A stretch of 64,000 nucleotides of DNA from Litsea cubeba (Eukaryota > Streptophyta > Magnoliopsida > Laurales > Lauraceae), in NCBI GenBank assembly GCA_012931725.1, contig CM022951.1:18688330-18752329 (forward strand). Reading direction: 5' to 3'. The notes below the pieces were generated by a model that was not told where the DNA came from, did no database searches, and saw nothing but the letters and a program-made list of their open reading frames with translations. Of this stretch, positions 49,114 to 61,630 are shown piece by piece; position 1 is the stretch's first letter; every line of letters begins with the position of its first letter. A program made the position numbers and the translations under genes.

Positions 49114-49118
49114 ATAAC

Positions 49119-51830
49119 CACACCTGTAGATGTGAATTGCATCGTTATGGTTATGAAATAAAGTTGACAAATCACATATCTTACTTATGATTTAGTTTTC
49201 TATGTTTAAATTTTAATATTTTAATAGTATTTTTCTAATAATATTACAATGAAAACAACAATTGAATTATCCCCATACTATCTTCCACCGATATTATCAA
49301 AATAATGTTTTATCCGACATTGCTATACCCTATTTTTTATTCAACATCAAACCTAGTTAAACACTCATTTAATCTTTTCTTTTCAAATAGAATTTTGAAA
49401 ATAATTAGAAAATAATTTTTTCAATAATTGACTTTGGAATGTTTTAGAAGTGAATAAATTAAAGATTTCTTTTTTGTAAATACCCTCTAAGGTTTCTAGT
49501 GTTTTTAAATAAGCTCCTACTCTATTATTTTGATACCTTTCAATCCTCAAAATCAGCAGTCCTAATGAAAACCAGCAACCACCATGAGGTTTGTATTTAG
49601 TTTTTTTTTAAAATGACAAATTTACTCTTACATCCATTAAAATGAATGAGTACGTCATTATTTTAAAAAATATCATTATTTTATCCCAAATCCATGCCGA
49701 CTCCTTCTCTCTCAATAACTCTTTCATGCACATAAAACTCTAATCATGTATTCCGAAGCTTTTATCATTCTAATGATGGGTCGTGCATGGATTGAATCAA
49801 TTATAACCAATTATAATGTTTGCCTATGAGCAAACAACATACTTCTCATTTGTAGCCCGGCTCCTGGGGTCCAAATAGATGCCTACTTATAATTAGGGTT
49901 TGGATAGATGAAAATGTCTCCTTATGGATAAGGGTTTATAAAAAAAGTAATATTCTCATCAAACCATCTTTGATTTAATAGCCATAAAATTTTATGGTAT
50001 CTTAACCATGAGTTTCTTATGAGATCAATGGTGGATAAAAAGGTTGGATGAAAGTGAAAACGGGCATGCTACAAAGTCACGAGGAGATGTGAGTGTAAAA
50101 TGGCTTGCATTGAACAAAGGTGGGCCCTAATGAGCCCTGCAAAGCTAGTCTGCATAGATATTTACTTGTAGGTAAACATTTCTCTTATAATGAAATAGAG
50201 AAAAATGTTATTTGACTCTAAAAATTTACGGTGGTTGGAAGGCTTCGGATTCTTAAGACATGGAAGGTAATACTACAGTTAAAAATCTTAAAAACTTTTG
50301 GAGGTATATGAAAGATAACTCTAAAATAAAAAGAGGTACAAACTAAAAAAATGGTCCTTTAAACTCATAATACATTTTAGAACCTCACAAATAATGACAG
50401 GTGTGGCCTGCCAGCAGAAGAGCTGCAGAGAAATTTTACTAGGATCCACTAACGACTATCACTGTCCTTACACCTTAGCAATAGGACTATACTGTGCAGT
50501 ACTAGGCCAAGTAGCCTTTAACCTTTTTTACTGTTGCCTCGAGAAACGGTGCTCATAAGACAGAGCATTAGGTTTTGGAACTTGGACATTGTTTTGCTTT
50601 TGCAGTCAATTTTGCCAAACCAACGCACACAATAACCTTTGATTATGGTGGGAAAATGTGTACCACTTTCGGTAACTTTTGTACTTTTGTCAAGATTTTC
50701 AAGGCTGCAACTACCCCAGCAGTGCTCTTTTTGTACGGTTGCTCATTATACACATGCATGAGTCCTATTCTGTTTTGGGAAAAATGAGTGTCTCTTTTCA
50801 TTTTCAGCTGAGTGGGGGCCGGCTTCGGTACAGTGTTGCTTTAGCATAGTATATACAGCAACTCCATCGATCCAATAGGAGATTGACATGTCCTGTTAAA
50901 TTTTAAAATGTAACTCACACGTTTTGGAAACTATGAATTAAAGTTTTTCTACTCTAGCTCTAGCACCACTTTTAAATTAATTATATATAAATATGATTAA
51001 AATTAAAAAAATAAAATAAGAAAGTGCATCACGTCAAATACTAGCATTAACAACGCGGAACCAAAATTATTTTTGTTAGTGGTCATCTAGGAACCCATTA
51101 ATCATGAGACTTATGGAGGATGAAAATAGACATATTAGATGAGAATTACTGTAACCCCTTCAAATTTAGGGTCAATCTCATGACTCTAATCCCTTCATCC
51201 GTGACCCACAAATTTACAGAATTTATATGAAAGAAAAAAATTTGACCCTCGATCCAACGGTCCAATCCATTTGGATAGGCAAAAACTCAATAGGTCTAAT
51301 TTACTTAAGGGGTTCCCATGTGTGTGGATGGTTCGGATGTATTATAAAATCAACCATACTATGTTGTCCCTCACCATAACATAGTGAGGGATGGATGCGC
51401 ATGAATATTTCTCATATATATGATGGTTATCAGGTGCGTCCAGTGTGCATCTTGTGCAACCGGGGGGGACCTGATGGTCCATCCAAATGGACCACACCGC
51501 CCTGAATTTCACATGGGGCCCACCATTATATACATCCAATGTATTATATACCGTTGGATCAACTACACACCCATTCGAATGGACTGTACACCATTAAACT
51601 TGTGGCGCCCGAATAAAGATGATAGGGGTAAGGGATGGGGTGGGGCTGATTTTTTGCAAAGATGAAGGGTCAAGGGAGATCTTTCGATCCCCCTAGTCCC
51701 AGTCCTAAGTGGGGCCCATGTGGGCCTCATGTTGAGGCGTGCACAATAATCCAGTGCACAAGTCATGCACTGGATAACTACTCTCTCTCTCTTGGGCCCT
51801 CGCATTTAGGCTGTTGGCATTAGATATGGT
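49119..51830. other. Intergenic sequence
   Basis: No gene or bordered element was recognised. A short open frame at 50575-50787 (70 codons) has no recognisable domain. Confidence 0.45.
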
Positions 51831-53075
51831 TGTTATGAGTTAATTTCTTAGATTTTGATTTTTTTTTAACATAAGAGTCGTGCAATAGAAATCATAAACA
51901 TGAGCATTTGTGCATGGTAATTTGTAATTTGTTCCTGTTATAATAAATAACCCTCTTTTTATAAGCCTTTGCAAAATCCTACTTGATAGAAGATGGGAGA
52001 CTATCGATTATATTGAACAATTAAATATTAAAAAATGCTATAGTATCCTGTTCTTGGTCTTTTATAAGTGATCAATCTGAAATTGAGCCAAAATCCCATT
52101 TGAATGAAATTTCGCTTGGATTCAACTATTTTTAGATGTTCAAATTTCGCTTAGAAAGGAAGTTGCAAAAGAGTAGGAAGCCAAGAGAAAAAGAAGGAGG
52201 CTCAACAGTATAAAAGAGACCACAAAGGGCCATGGACGTGCAATCCCTTCTCCATAAAAATATCACACGTCCAGCCCTCTCTTCCTTAAATCTTTTCTCT
52301 CTCTACCTTTTCTCTCTCTAGAAAAAAAGAGAAGATTTTGTGGGTATTCTGGAGCCCAGTTCCAGAACTAGAATGGAAGAGTGTGAAAGAAAATTGTAAT
52401 TGCCATGAAGTTTTCATTGAAAATCATATCTTTTGCAATGGAGGAGTAGATTCTTTTGGATCGGAGCACAAAGTGAAGTTAAGTAATTTTATTTTCATTC
52501 TATGTCTTTAATTTAATCTTTATGTCTCTATGATGCATATTTGGTAGAATAATAGATCTGGCTTCGCGCCGCAGGCAAACCTCTGCTTTATATTTTAAAT
52601 AAATTTCTTTTTGATCGGTTAATCTTCTTTTGATAGAATATACTTAGGTTTTTATGCCTTTGATATTTTATGCTTAATTTTTTTACTGACACTTAAAGTA
52701 ATTTATATTTTTACGAGGTAATGGAGATCTTGGGTTCTTCTGCTTAAGAATTGAGTTGTTTCTGATCTGAGTTATTTGGAAGGCAAAAGATTAAATTAAA
52801 GTATGTGGTTTGAGAATTAAAATTAATTAATGGACTCTTTGTTGTTCTGATCTACATTTATCATTATTGTTATTCGGTCATCTTGCAAAGTAGCTTTATC
52901 TCTCATTCAAATCTTGATCTATTTTTATTTTTATTATAGAAAAAATCAGATTTTAATATATAAAAAAAAGATATTTCAGTAACACTCCTTATGGGATTCG
53001 ACCTGTACTCGCTATTGTCTTAAAAAGACAGCTGTTCACTTGTAGTATTAAAAGATTGAATTTAATTTCACATCA
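51830..53075 (+). repeat. 5' LTR of the Athila-like element (left border approximate)
   Basis: The right end is firm: AATTTCACATCA, then a six-base spacer and the primer site. A TATA box (TATAAAAG at 52209-52216) lies within, upstream of a pyrimidine-rich CTCTCTC leader, as expected for the LTR promoter. The left end was placed only roughly. Confidence 0.65.
52209..52216 (+). promoter_or_regulatory. LTR TATA box
   Basis: TATAAAAG lies about 0.87 kb before the LTR end. Pyrimidine-rich sequence about 70-100 bp downstream is compatible with an LTR transcript start. Confidence 0.55.
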
Positions 53076-53081
53076 AGTTTT

Positions 53082-53098
53082 TGGCGCCGTTGCCGGGG
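53082..53098 (+). promoter_or_regulatory. Primer binding site, tRNA-Asp type
   Basis: TGGCGCCGTTGCCGGGG is complementary to the 3' end of plant tRNA-Asp(GTC), the usual primer of Athila-type elements. It follows the LTR after AGTTTT. Confidence 0.88.
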
Positions 53099-54457
53099 AG
53101 TAAAATCTGATTTTTCATTTTTTATTTATTGAATCTGATTTTTTTAGGCTCATTAGCATTCGTCATTAGGTTGCATCATTAAGTATTTCATAATTTAGTT
53201 TGATTTCAAAACTTCGTTGCAATTAGGTGTAGTTTATTTCCTTTTTTTTTCTAGAAAGAAATTTTGGATTTTTCTGGTTTTTCTAGTATTTTCGGAATTA
53301 AAAAAAATAAAAAAATTGAAGAATTTTTTTTCGAATTACAGCAAATTAATTGAAAAAAAACTGATTTTTAGATTTGATTTGATTAGTTTGTGTTTTTCTT
53401 TGTTTGTTAGTTGAATCTTAACTTGATTAGTTTAAATAACTTTGCAATCTCTAAGATTTTGTTTTTAAATTAGAATGTTCATATTCTATTTCTTTGTTTT
53501 AGATTAGGGTAGTACTTTATTTTAGGAATTACTAACAAGAATTTTTATTTTGGAAAGTTTGCAGTGTGTGGAGATTTGATAAATAAAAAAAAGAAAAACT
53601 ACAAGGATTTGCTCTAAGCAAACAAGTTGCTCTCAAAATTGTAAAATTTACCAAAAGAGGTTAAGCTTGCATAGTTTAAAGATTTGCGTGGATTTACTGT
53701 AAGAACTTCTTTCCTTAACATACGAATTTTTTTCTACAAGTGGGCTTGGATGATTTAATTTTTGCAAAATGTGAATGCTTGATTGAAACCCCAAGTAAAC
53801 TGGACCCACACACTTAGTTAAGGGCAATTGACCCCAATAAGATAAGGACTTGATTTCATCACCAGATCCTTGTCCAATTAGGTTTAACCACCTCTCACAT
53901 AGTAACCTAACCATTAATTAAAATCAAGTAGAAACGAGACCATTGGACTCGAGCTCATTAGGACGAAGACCACAAAAGGTTGCACCAGTTGCGCTCTTTG
54001 GTCAAGTTGATGTCTAGGTAAGTCCTGTCCCTACCAAAAAGGATGGCAGTCTCTGTTCTAGGAGTTTGGTTCTTAAGCGAGACCCTTGCCAAGTGCATTG
54101 TGACCCCACCACTCATCCTGGGGACTTACCTGGTCGATTTGGCTTCATAAGACCGGATTGGAGGCCTTAGTGCACTCTTCAAACCAATTAGGAGCTGTCT
54201 AGAGAGTTAGGCTAACCCTAGGATAATTTTTTATTCTCAATCTTTGTGCTTGACTGCTTGTGCATCATCTAGTAAGACCTATTAGGGCCCCGCATATAGA
54301 CTAGGCTTGCATTTCTTTAAGGGTTAAACCCGATGCATGCACTCTAGACTTGAGAGAGAGAAATTGTGGGTAAGCAAGTAAAAGGTTAGTCAAAATAGAG
54401 CCCGAATTAGCCTTAACCGTTGTCGGAAAGTCTTCCATCTTTGAAGAAATTGTTAGG
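53099..54457 (+). other. Athila-like leader region
   Basis: Non-coding, first very T-rich (53100-53560), then GC-balanced. Blocks at 53940-54260 match the minus-strand relative at 29391-29730. Confidence 0.7.
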
Positions 54458-55576
54458 ATGACTGATCAAGTGGACCCACCCATGACTTTGAAGGACTGCA
54501 TGTACCCCATTAGGACAACTCAACCATTCTGCATCACCCTGCCTCAGACCAATGCCACATTTGAGCTGAAATCTGGCATGATCCAAATGCTCCCAGTTTT
54601 CCGTGGGCTAAACCAAGAAAACCCATATCAACATGTTAGGGAATTTGAGGACATCTGTGGGACCATGAGAATTAATAACATGACTGAAGAGGCCCTTAAA
54701 CTTAGATTATTTCCTTTCTCCCTAAAATAAAAGGCTAAGGCTTGGCTTTATGCCTTACAGGCCGGGTCCATCACTACATGGGACAAGCTAGTCGAAGAAT
54801 TTTACAAAAAATTCTACTCCAAGCAGAAAACCGCTTCGATTAGGCAGGTCATCAATGGATTCCATCAAATGGAAGGGGAGACACTTTATAGTTATTTGGA
54901 ACGGTTTTAGAACTTCTTATTCCAGTGTCCCCACCATGGATTTGAAAACATTCGATTGGTCCAAATCGTGTATGAGGGCTTGAATTACCCTACTAAGCAA
55001 ATGGTGGAATCTTTCTGTAGTGGCAAGTTTACACAGAAGACAGCGGATGAAGCATGAACATTTTTGGAAGAAACCACTGAAAACACATTGTAGTGGGCCC
55101 CTATCAAGAGGGAGCTCATCAAACTCACTATTCTTGAAAAAGGGGGGATGTTCAAGATTGAACCCAAAAATGAGGCAGAGGCCAAATTGGCCACACTGGT
55201 GAGGAGAATAGAAGCCTTAGAGCTGAATCAAAAGCCCACTCCAAACACTTTGGAGTCATTGAAATATAACCAAGCCAAATGGAGGGATTGACCCAACAAC
55301 TTTGGGTCCGATCGAGTCTATTGAGGAGGTGAATGCGCTTTATCAAAACACTCATTTTGATAATCGTCAGAGGTATGACCCATATTCCAATACATACAAT
55401 CCAGGTTGGAGGGATAATCCAAATTTTTCTTGGACCAAGGGTCCAACTCAAGGTGGCCCATCACAATCCCATCAATTTCAGCCCATTCAATCTCAGTCCA
55501 ATGCCCCACCCGGTTTCCAAAAGCCCAATTTCACTCCCAATACGCAAAATCAGCGGATAGATTCTCTTAAGGAAAC
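54458..55576 (+). pseudogene. Athila-like gag, 5' part
   Basis: The frame opens MTDQVDPPMTLKDCMYP and includes TFELKSGMIQMLPVFRGL, ENPYQHVREFEDICG and, after a TAA at 54728-54730, AWLYALQAGSITTWDKL and FYKKFYSKQK, the retrotransposon gag core. More stops follow at about 54907 and 55056. A frame change near 55280 leads to YNPGWRDNPNFSW and a Gln/Pro-rich stretch. It breaks at KET where the nested block enters. Confidence 0.88.
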
Positions 55577-55582
55577 TGTAAG

Positions 55583-56245
55583 TAGGGATGGCAATTCCGT
55601 CCGGTCCGATCCGATCCGATCCGATACCCGCTCCGTTTGGATATGGATGTCGGATATTTTTTCGGAGATCGGGTCAGATTCGGATATGGGTTTTGAAAAA
55701 AATTCGAAGATCGGATCGGAGGCGGGTATGGAGATATCTGATCTGAATATCCGTTTGGATATCCGATCCAAATATCCGTTTGGATATCCGACCAGTATCC
55801 AACCCGTTTGGATATCCGTTTAACCCTTAATTGCAGTTTCCCCCCTTATCTTATATAATATTATATATATTACACCATATATATATCAATATATTACAGA
55901 GAACACTTCAATAATTGAGATTTGTATAACTTGTGTAAGTGTGTTGAAACTTGACTGACTTTATTTTGGAAGTTTATTTTTGGATATATTTTGAGTTATA
56001 TCGTCTTTTTAATGTTTTTAATGTTTAAATTATATTTTGAATTGTATTATCTTTTTAATATTTTTTTAATGATTTGGATATCCGATTCTCCGTTTGGATA
56101 TCCGATATCCGTTTGGAGGCGGGGATGGAGGATAGAATGGATATCCGTTTGGAGATCGGAGCGGATATGGAGATGGAGAATTGGATTTGGATATGGAGGC
56201 AAATATGACAATATCCGCCTCCGATCCGACCCGTTGCCATCCCTA
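55583..56245. mobile_element. hAT MITE at the 5' tip of the nested LTR
   Basis: The ends TAGGGATGGCAA are identical in inverted orientation. Exact 8-bp duplications ACTGTAAG (55575-55582 and 56246-56253) flank them. The 663-bp element has no transposase. Subterminal regions are filled with GGATATCCG and GGATCGGA-like words. TAGGGATGGCAA is a widespread plant hAT terminus. Confidence 0.95.
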
Positions 56246-57341
56246 ACTGTAAGGTCTGTGACCTTACTGGGTCAGTTGGGCCCAAAACCCGGTTCGTTGA
56301 CCCGTTTAATTTGTTATTATTTTAATTAATTGTGTTTTTAGATATTTAAGTGGGTTTAGATCATGAGCGAGTTTCTTTTAGCATTAGAATAATATCTGCG
56401 AAGTTTCGTTTGATTCCGAGTTCGTTTGATCGTATCAGGCGGTAGTTTGCAATTTAGGGAAAATTGAGTGTTTTTCCGAAATATTCCAGACGCCGTGATT
56501 TTTGGGTTCGTTGGAAAGGTCTCGTCGTTCTGATGATTTTTGTCTCTTGACTCATCACGATCCGGCGATCAGAAACCTTTCAAGTGATCCATTCTTTCAC
56601 TAGACCCACTTAAAGGGCGATTCAGTCATTTTCTTCCTATTGTCTTCTTAAGCGAATGTTTGCCCTAATTCCATTTCGTTCGCTGCAACGAAAGTAACCC
56701 AGCAACCATTTCTTCTTCTTCTTCCTTTCTTAAGCCCGGAACCCTAGCCTAGAAGACCCCATTTGGAGATCCGATCCGCTAGGATTCATCCTTGCGATCT
56801 CCTCTTGCTTCCGGTGTAAGTTTGGTAAGCATTCTCTCACCTTCATCTTTTTCAATCTTATGTCTTTTGGTTAGAATTAGGTCCGATCTTGATTCTTTTT
56901 CTTTCTTTCTTCTCCTTGGTGTATTAGGTTGTATTTCATCGGGGTAGATTGTGATTTTGAGGGTAGAAAAGCTTCTCCTCAAATTTCACCCATTTCCAAT
57001 CTTCGTCTTGGTTGAGGCAAGTAGATATGCATTACATCATTACATCATAAACATGTGTGTCATTTTATTATTGATCTGGCTATGAGTCTTGATAGATATC
57101 TTGTTAATTCCAAGCATTTTTTATATTGATTTGGGGATTTTGAAATGTTAGGTTAGATTGTGGAATAATTGGATGAATGGGTTATTTGATAATTCTAGGT
57201 TGTTTTAATTGCAGGAATATGATATTATGCGATTGATGGATTGAATGGGGAGCAAGGAGGCTCAAATTTCTACAGGTTTGGTCTCGGATTGACCGGAGGA
57301 AAAAGGGAGCAGAAACCGAATTAGGGCTTCAAGTTCGCTGT

Positions 57342-57559
57342 CCGATCGATCGGTCGCACAGTGCGATCGATCGGATAGTGAACAGTTCCCCAATTAACTG
57401 TGGGCGATCACAGTCCGATCGATCGGCCACATAGTCCGATCGATCGGTCTGTGAAAACTCTCAGTTAACTGGGAGGTGCTCAATGCCGATCGATCGGCCA
57501 CACAGTCCGATCGATCGGACTGTGCACTAACAGTGAGGTGTTCAGTGCCGATCGATCGC
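57342..57559. repeat. Array of seven CGATCGATC palindromes
   Basis: CCGATCGATCGG (or one-base variants) starts at 57342, 57363, 57415, 57436, 57486, 57507 and 57548. Six form three pairs with 21 bp between starts. Pairs recur at about 73 and 71 bp, reflecting a degenerate tandem repeat that also includes CAGTTAACTG-like words. It lies in the nested LTR-like element. Confidence 0.95.
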
Positions 57560-58298
57560 ACCTTGTATGGTCACTGAAACTTCGAAGACCTGTAACTTTC
57601 AATCTGCCCGTTGGATTTCTACGTATAATATAACGTTGGAAAGCCCTTGAGACGTAGAATCCAATGGTTCTGGTTTCATCACGATCGGAGGTCAGAAAGT
57701 AATGTAAATACTTGGATTATTTATCCAGCTCATGTTTTATTGGAAATAAGACCGGTAACCTAGGTTTGGGCCTTAGATACTGGAAACCATTAACTTACTA
57801 GCACATGACCATAAATGGGATTAAAATCGAATCACGTGGCTTGGTGTGAATTCGATGGATTGTCTAGGTATTCGTGTATTACACGTAGTGTAACCGAATG
57901 CACATGGAGTTGAAATTAATAATGCTCAACATGATTGTACACCAAGGAATTATCCTAAAAGCATCATTGATCCAATTTCCACATGTACTCCGTTAGGACA
58001 CGTAGGATACAGGGATGACACCACTTGCCTAGGATTGGATTGTAATTCTTCCTTGACTTGTGACTTGTATCTGTTGATAACATTCTCCTTATACACTCTT
58101 TTGACATAAAACACGTAATCAATTATGAAACATAAATTCCTATAGAATATAGGACTTGGACTTGACTTAGAGTGTACAATAAGAGCCTGTGTCTTGTATT
58201 GATGAACATGACTGGCTAGTAATGGAAGGGGATTATCACGTGGCTTGCTTGTCTTGTAACGTCTTGAATAAGATAATCCATAGGATCTTGTCTTATAC

Positions 58299-58649
58299 AT
58301 GGAACTAGCCAGACTTGCTTGTCTTGATATTCTTGTGTCAGAACCACTTTATTATTGTTTGCATATCATGGCCATATGCAGTTTGGGATTTAATGACGAA
58401 TCGGTTACTCCGGTTGTCGGGGTGGGTAGTCGGCGTAGGACGGCGTCCATGGCGTTGAATAGCTGGGAGCGGGCTAGGGCCGTGCTGCTATTCCCAGGAC
58501 AGGGAGCTAGGATCCCACTGGAGCCGGACTATGGTATCAGTAGTCCAAGGGGATTGTTACTGGTAGCCCGTGAGGTGGCTTTGGACATCCTCGGAGTCTC
58601 CCACTTGCTTGTTCTTGTTTGCATTTGCATGGATAGTGGTTATTGTTAG
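58299..58649 (+). CDS. Open frame of 116 codons in the nested LTR
   Basis: This frame has no recognisable domain. It lies in a GC-richer part of the LTR-like element and is probably fortuitous, but it is recorded because the surrounding sequence has few open frames of this length. Confidence 0.15.
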   Translation: MELARLACLDILVSEPLYYCLHIMAICSLGFNDESVTPVVGVGSRRRTASMALNSWERARAVLLFPGQGARIPLEPDYGISSPRGLLLVAREVALDILGVSHLLVLVCICMDSGYC

Positions 58650-59340
58650 ATGATTGTTAGGATTCCTTTTATTGTTCCTGTTGTTTATTAATCTCGCTTT
58701 ATGCCTAGTCTTACATTTCTTGTATTCATATGATCTTATACCTGTCATTACTCTACACTTGATGCATGTCGTGTTTATTATGTTTTGTATATCTATTGCT
58801 CAACATGTCGTTGACTTTGTTCCTTGATGTGCAGACACATCAGGTGAGTTCTTCTACGAGGAGCAGGCATGTGAGGAGATCCCAGAGGATCTCCAACCAG
58901 CTGAGGAGGCACGAGAGTGGCGTGCCGATGACGTAGAGTAGCGTCATCACCTCCTGGCACGAGATAGATGCATGGGGATTCATTTAGATTATACTTTTAT
59001 TCATTTCTTTCTCTCGTTGGACCTTTCTTTATATTATTGACTTCTATTTCATTTATTGGCCATGTTTAGTGGGTTGGCCATTGTAATAAATTACTTAACT
59101 TTGAAATTCTGTTTACTCTTCTTGCAACTTTAATTAATGAGAGTTTATTAATCATTGCTTGAGATCCTATATGCCTAGAGTTGCATTAACTCTACATTTA
59201 TTGTGACGCATGAGGTTGAAAATATTAAATCCTCACCGCGGACTACGATCCGTGGGCCCAAAGGATAAAACTTTTAATTAGTCCTAAAATTCATTCTCCG
59301 GATTCGGTTATTTCTTTAATCGGGTTCGGGGGACATGACA

Positions 59341-60564
59341 GAAACCATGAAACTATTAGCTCAGAATACCCTCCAGTTTCAGCAAAGCACTGTTCAGAGT
59401 TTGAATGCTACCACACAATCAATTGCAAAACTGGAATATCAGATGGGCCAACTGGCCAACTCTATCAGTGCTAGAGACAAGGGAACATTCCCTAGTCAAC
59501 CTAAACCCAATCCCAAGGGCCAAGTCGTTCATGATATAAAAGGAAAAGGCCCGGAACAAGTCCAATCCATTATCACTCTTAGGTCGGGTACACAGGTGGA
59601 TAACAAGGTGGAACTGCCCAAGGAACTTGACGAAGAATCACGAGAGAAAGTGGAGAGTGAGAAACAAATTATGAATGCTGAACCCATGATAGAACCAGAG
59701 CCAGTAAAAGAGGACCCAGTCAATGCTGAACCATCACCTAGTGAGCCCACTCCTAGGACCTATGTTCCCAAGGTACCATACCCACGGAGGCTAGGCCCAG
59801 CAAAATCAACTATTCAGTTGGATAAAATGCTAGAAGCATTCAAACAAGTGAGGATCAATATCCCACTACTTGAGGCTATCCAACAGATTCCAGCCTATGC
59901 TAAATTTCTGAAGGACCTTTGCACCTTCAAAAGGACTACCAATGTACCCAAGAAGGCTTTTCTAGCCCAACAAGCTAGCTCAATCATTTCCTGTCTAACC
60001 CCAATCAAATATAAGGACCCAGGGTGTCCTACCATTTCTTGCCAGACAGGGGACCATCACATAGAGAAAGCTTTGCTAGACTTGGGTGCTAGTGTGAACC
60101 TTCTTCCATACTCTGTTTATGAAGAATTAGGTTTGGAGGAGTTGAAAAAGACCCATGTGACCTTGCAATTGGCTGATGCATCGATTCGATACCCCAAGGG
60201 GGTAGTCGAAGACATTTTGATCAAAGTCGGGGACTTTGTGTTTCCTATCGATTTTGTTGTCTTGGATACCAAACACACATCTGGGGCTGAACCCAAAATT
60301 TCAGTAATTTTGGGAAGACCATTCCTAGCCACCTCAAATGCCTTGATCAATTGTAAGAATGGAGTGATGCAAATCTCTTTTGGGACCATGACAGTTCAAG
60401 TGAACATTTTTAATGTCAGTAAGCAACTTCCTCATAAGGCTGTTGGGGTTTTTGAAGCTAATTACATTCATGAATTGGTGGAAAATCACTTACCCCATTT
60501 GAAACTTGAAGATCCGTTAGAGGCTTGTCTAGCCCACTTTGGAAGTGATTTTGATGTAGATTGA
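59341..60564 (+). pseudogene. Athila-like gag 3' part and protease
   Basis: Gag resumes directly after the nested LTR (KLLAQNTLQFQQST) with a coiled-coil-like QLANSISARD stretch and a Pro/Glu-rich linker. The aspartic protease follows with LLDLGASVNLLPYSVYEELG (Asp codon at 60079-60081) and ISVILGRPFLAT. This long open stretch ends at a TGA at 60562-60564. In the family, gag and pol would continue. Confidence 0.9.
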
Positions 60565-61630
60565 CATATTGAGGATGTCAATGCACTATTAGACTCAACC
60601 CCTTCCATGGATTGCTCCAGGTGGCAACCGAAGCATGAGATTCTGACTCCATCTGCTTCCCCACCTGTCCTATCGATTGTAGAGTCCCCTAAGTTAGAAC
60701 TCAAGCAGTTGCCGGATACCTTGAAATATGTGTTTTTAGGCCCGTTACAAACCCTTCCAGTGATTATAGCTTCAGACTTGGACCCTGTCCAAGAAGAAAA
60801 ACTCGTGAAAATTTTGGATGGACACAAGGAAGCTATAGGGTGGTCCATCGCAAATATCAAAGGAATATGCCCATCTATGGTCCAACATAGAATCCATTTG
60901 GAAGAAAATGCTAAAACTTCTCGTAAACCATAGAGGCGACTGAACCCTGCAATGAAGGAAGTGGTCAGGTCGGAAGTCTTAAAATTACTTGATGCAGGGG
61001 TGCTTTACCCAATATCTGATAGTGCATGGGTGAGCCCGGTTCAAGTGGTACCAAAGAAATCTGGAATAACAGTGGTTCAAAATGAGGACAATGAATTGGT
61101 ACCCACTCGGATACAGACTGGATGGATGGTATGTATTGATTATAGGAAGTTGAACACGGTTACTCGGAAAGATCATTTTCCCCTCCCATTCATGGATCAA
61201 ATGCTCGAAAGGCTAGCCAGTCATGCATATTATTGTTTTCTTGATAGTTATTCCGGTTACAATCAAATTCCAATTGCACCTGAGGACTAGAAAAAAAAAC
61301 CAACTTCACCTGTCCATTTGGGACTTTTGCTTACAGATGCATGCCGTTTGGGTTATGCAATGCACCGGCCACTTTTCAAAAATGCATGTTGAGCATATTT
61401 TCTGATATGATAGAAACATTCATTGAGGTTTTCATGGATGATTTTTCAGTCTTTGGCAATTCTTTTGAGGAGTGCTTACATCATTTGTCCCTTGTGCTTG
61501 AAAGATGCAAAGAAAAGAATGTAGTCTTAAATCGGGAGAAATGTCATTTTATGGTAAAAAGGGGCATAGTTCTAGGACACATTATTTCTGATAAGGAATT
61601 GAGGTGGACAAAGCAAAGATTGATTTGATC
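60565..61630 (+). pseudogene. Athila-like reverse transcriptase
   Basis: Linker DPVQEEKLVKIL and IGWSIANIKGI precede the enzyme. A TAG follows SRKP at about 60931. RT blocks are VVRSEVLKLLDAGVLYPI, WVSPVQVVPKK, CIDYRKLNTVTRKDHFPLPF, YCFLDSYSGYNQI, then a stop and frame change near 61290, then MPFGLCNAPATFQ, catalytic FMDDF (about 61433-61447) and LNREKCHFMV. A frame change near 61600 follows. Confidence 0.92.

Larger units (their letters stand above)
55577..59340 (+). mobile_element. LTR-like element (probably solo LTR, Gypsy type) nested in gag
   Basis: It starts TGTAAG (interrupted after six bases by a hAT MITE, then resuming TGTAAGGTCTGTGACC) and ends GGGGGACATGACA. Exact 5-bp duplications GAAAC flank it at 55572-55576 and 59341-59345. 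Removing it rejoins gag in frame, which confirms the borders. Net length is about 3.1 kb. No polymerase domain, primer site or clear second LTR was seen, so a long solo LTR is the simplest reading. The ACATGACA-type end and length recall Del/Tekay-like chromovirus LTRs, but this is inference. Confidence 0.85.

Noticed and set aside
50575..50787. A 70-codon frame as a small host gene
   Set aside because: No domain, no splice partners and no conserved context were visible.
57342..57559. CRISPR-like array
   Set aside because: The units are palindromes in a plant LTR with diverged tandem spacers. There are no cas genes and the genome is eukaryotic.
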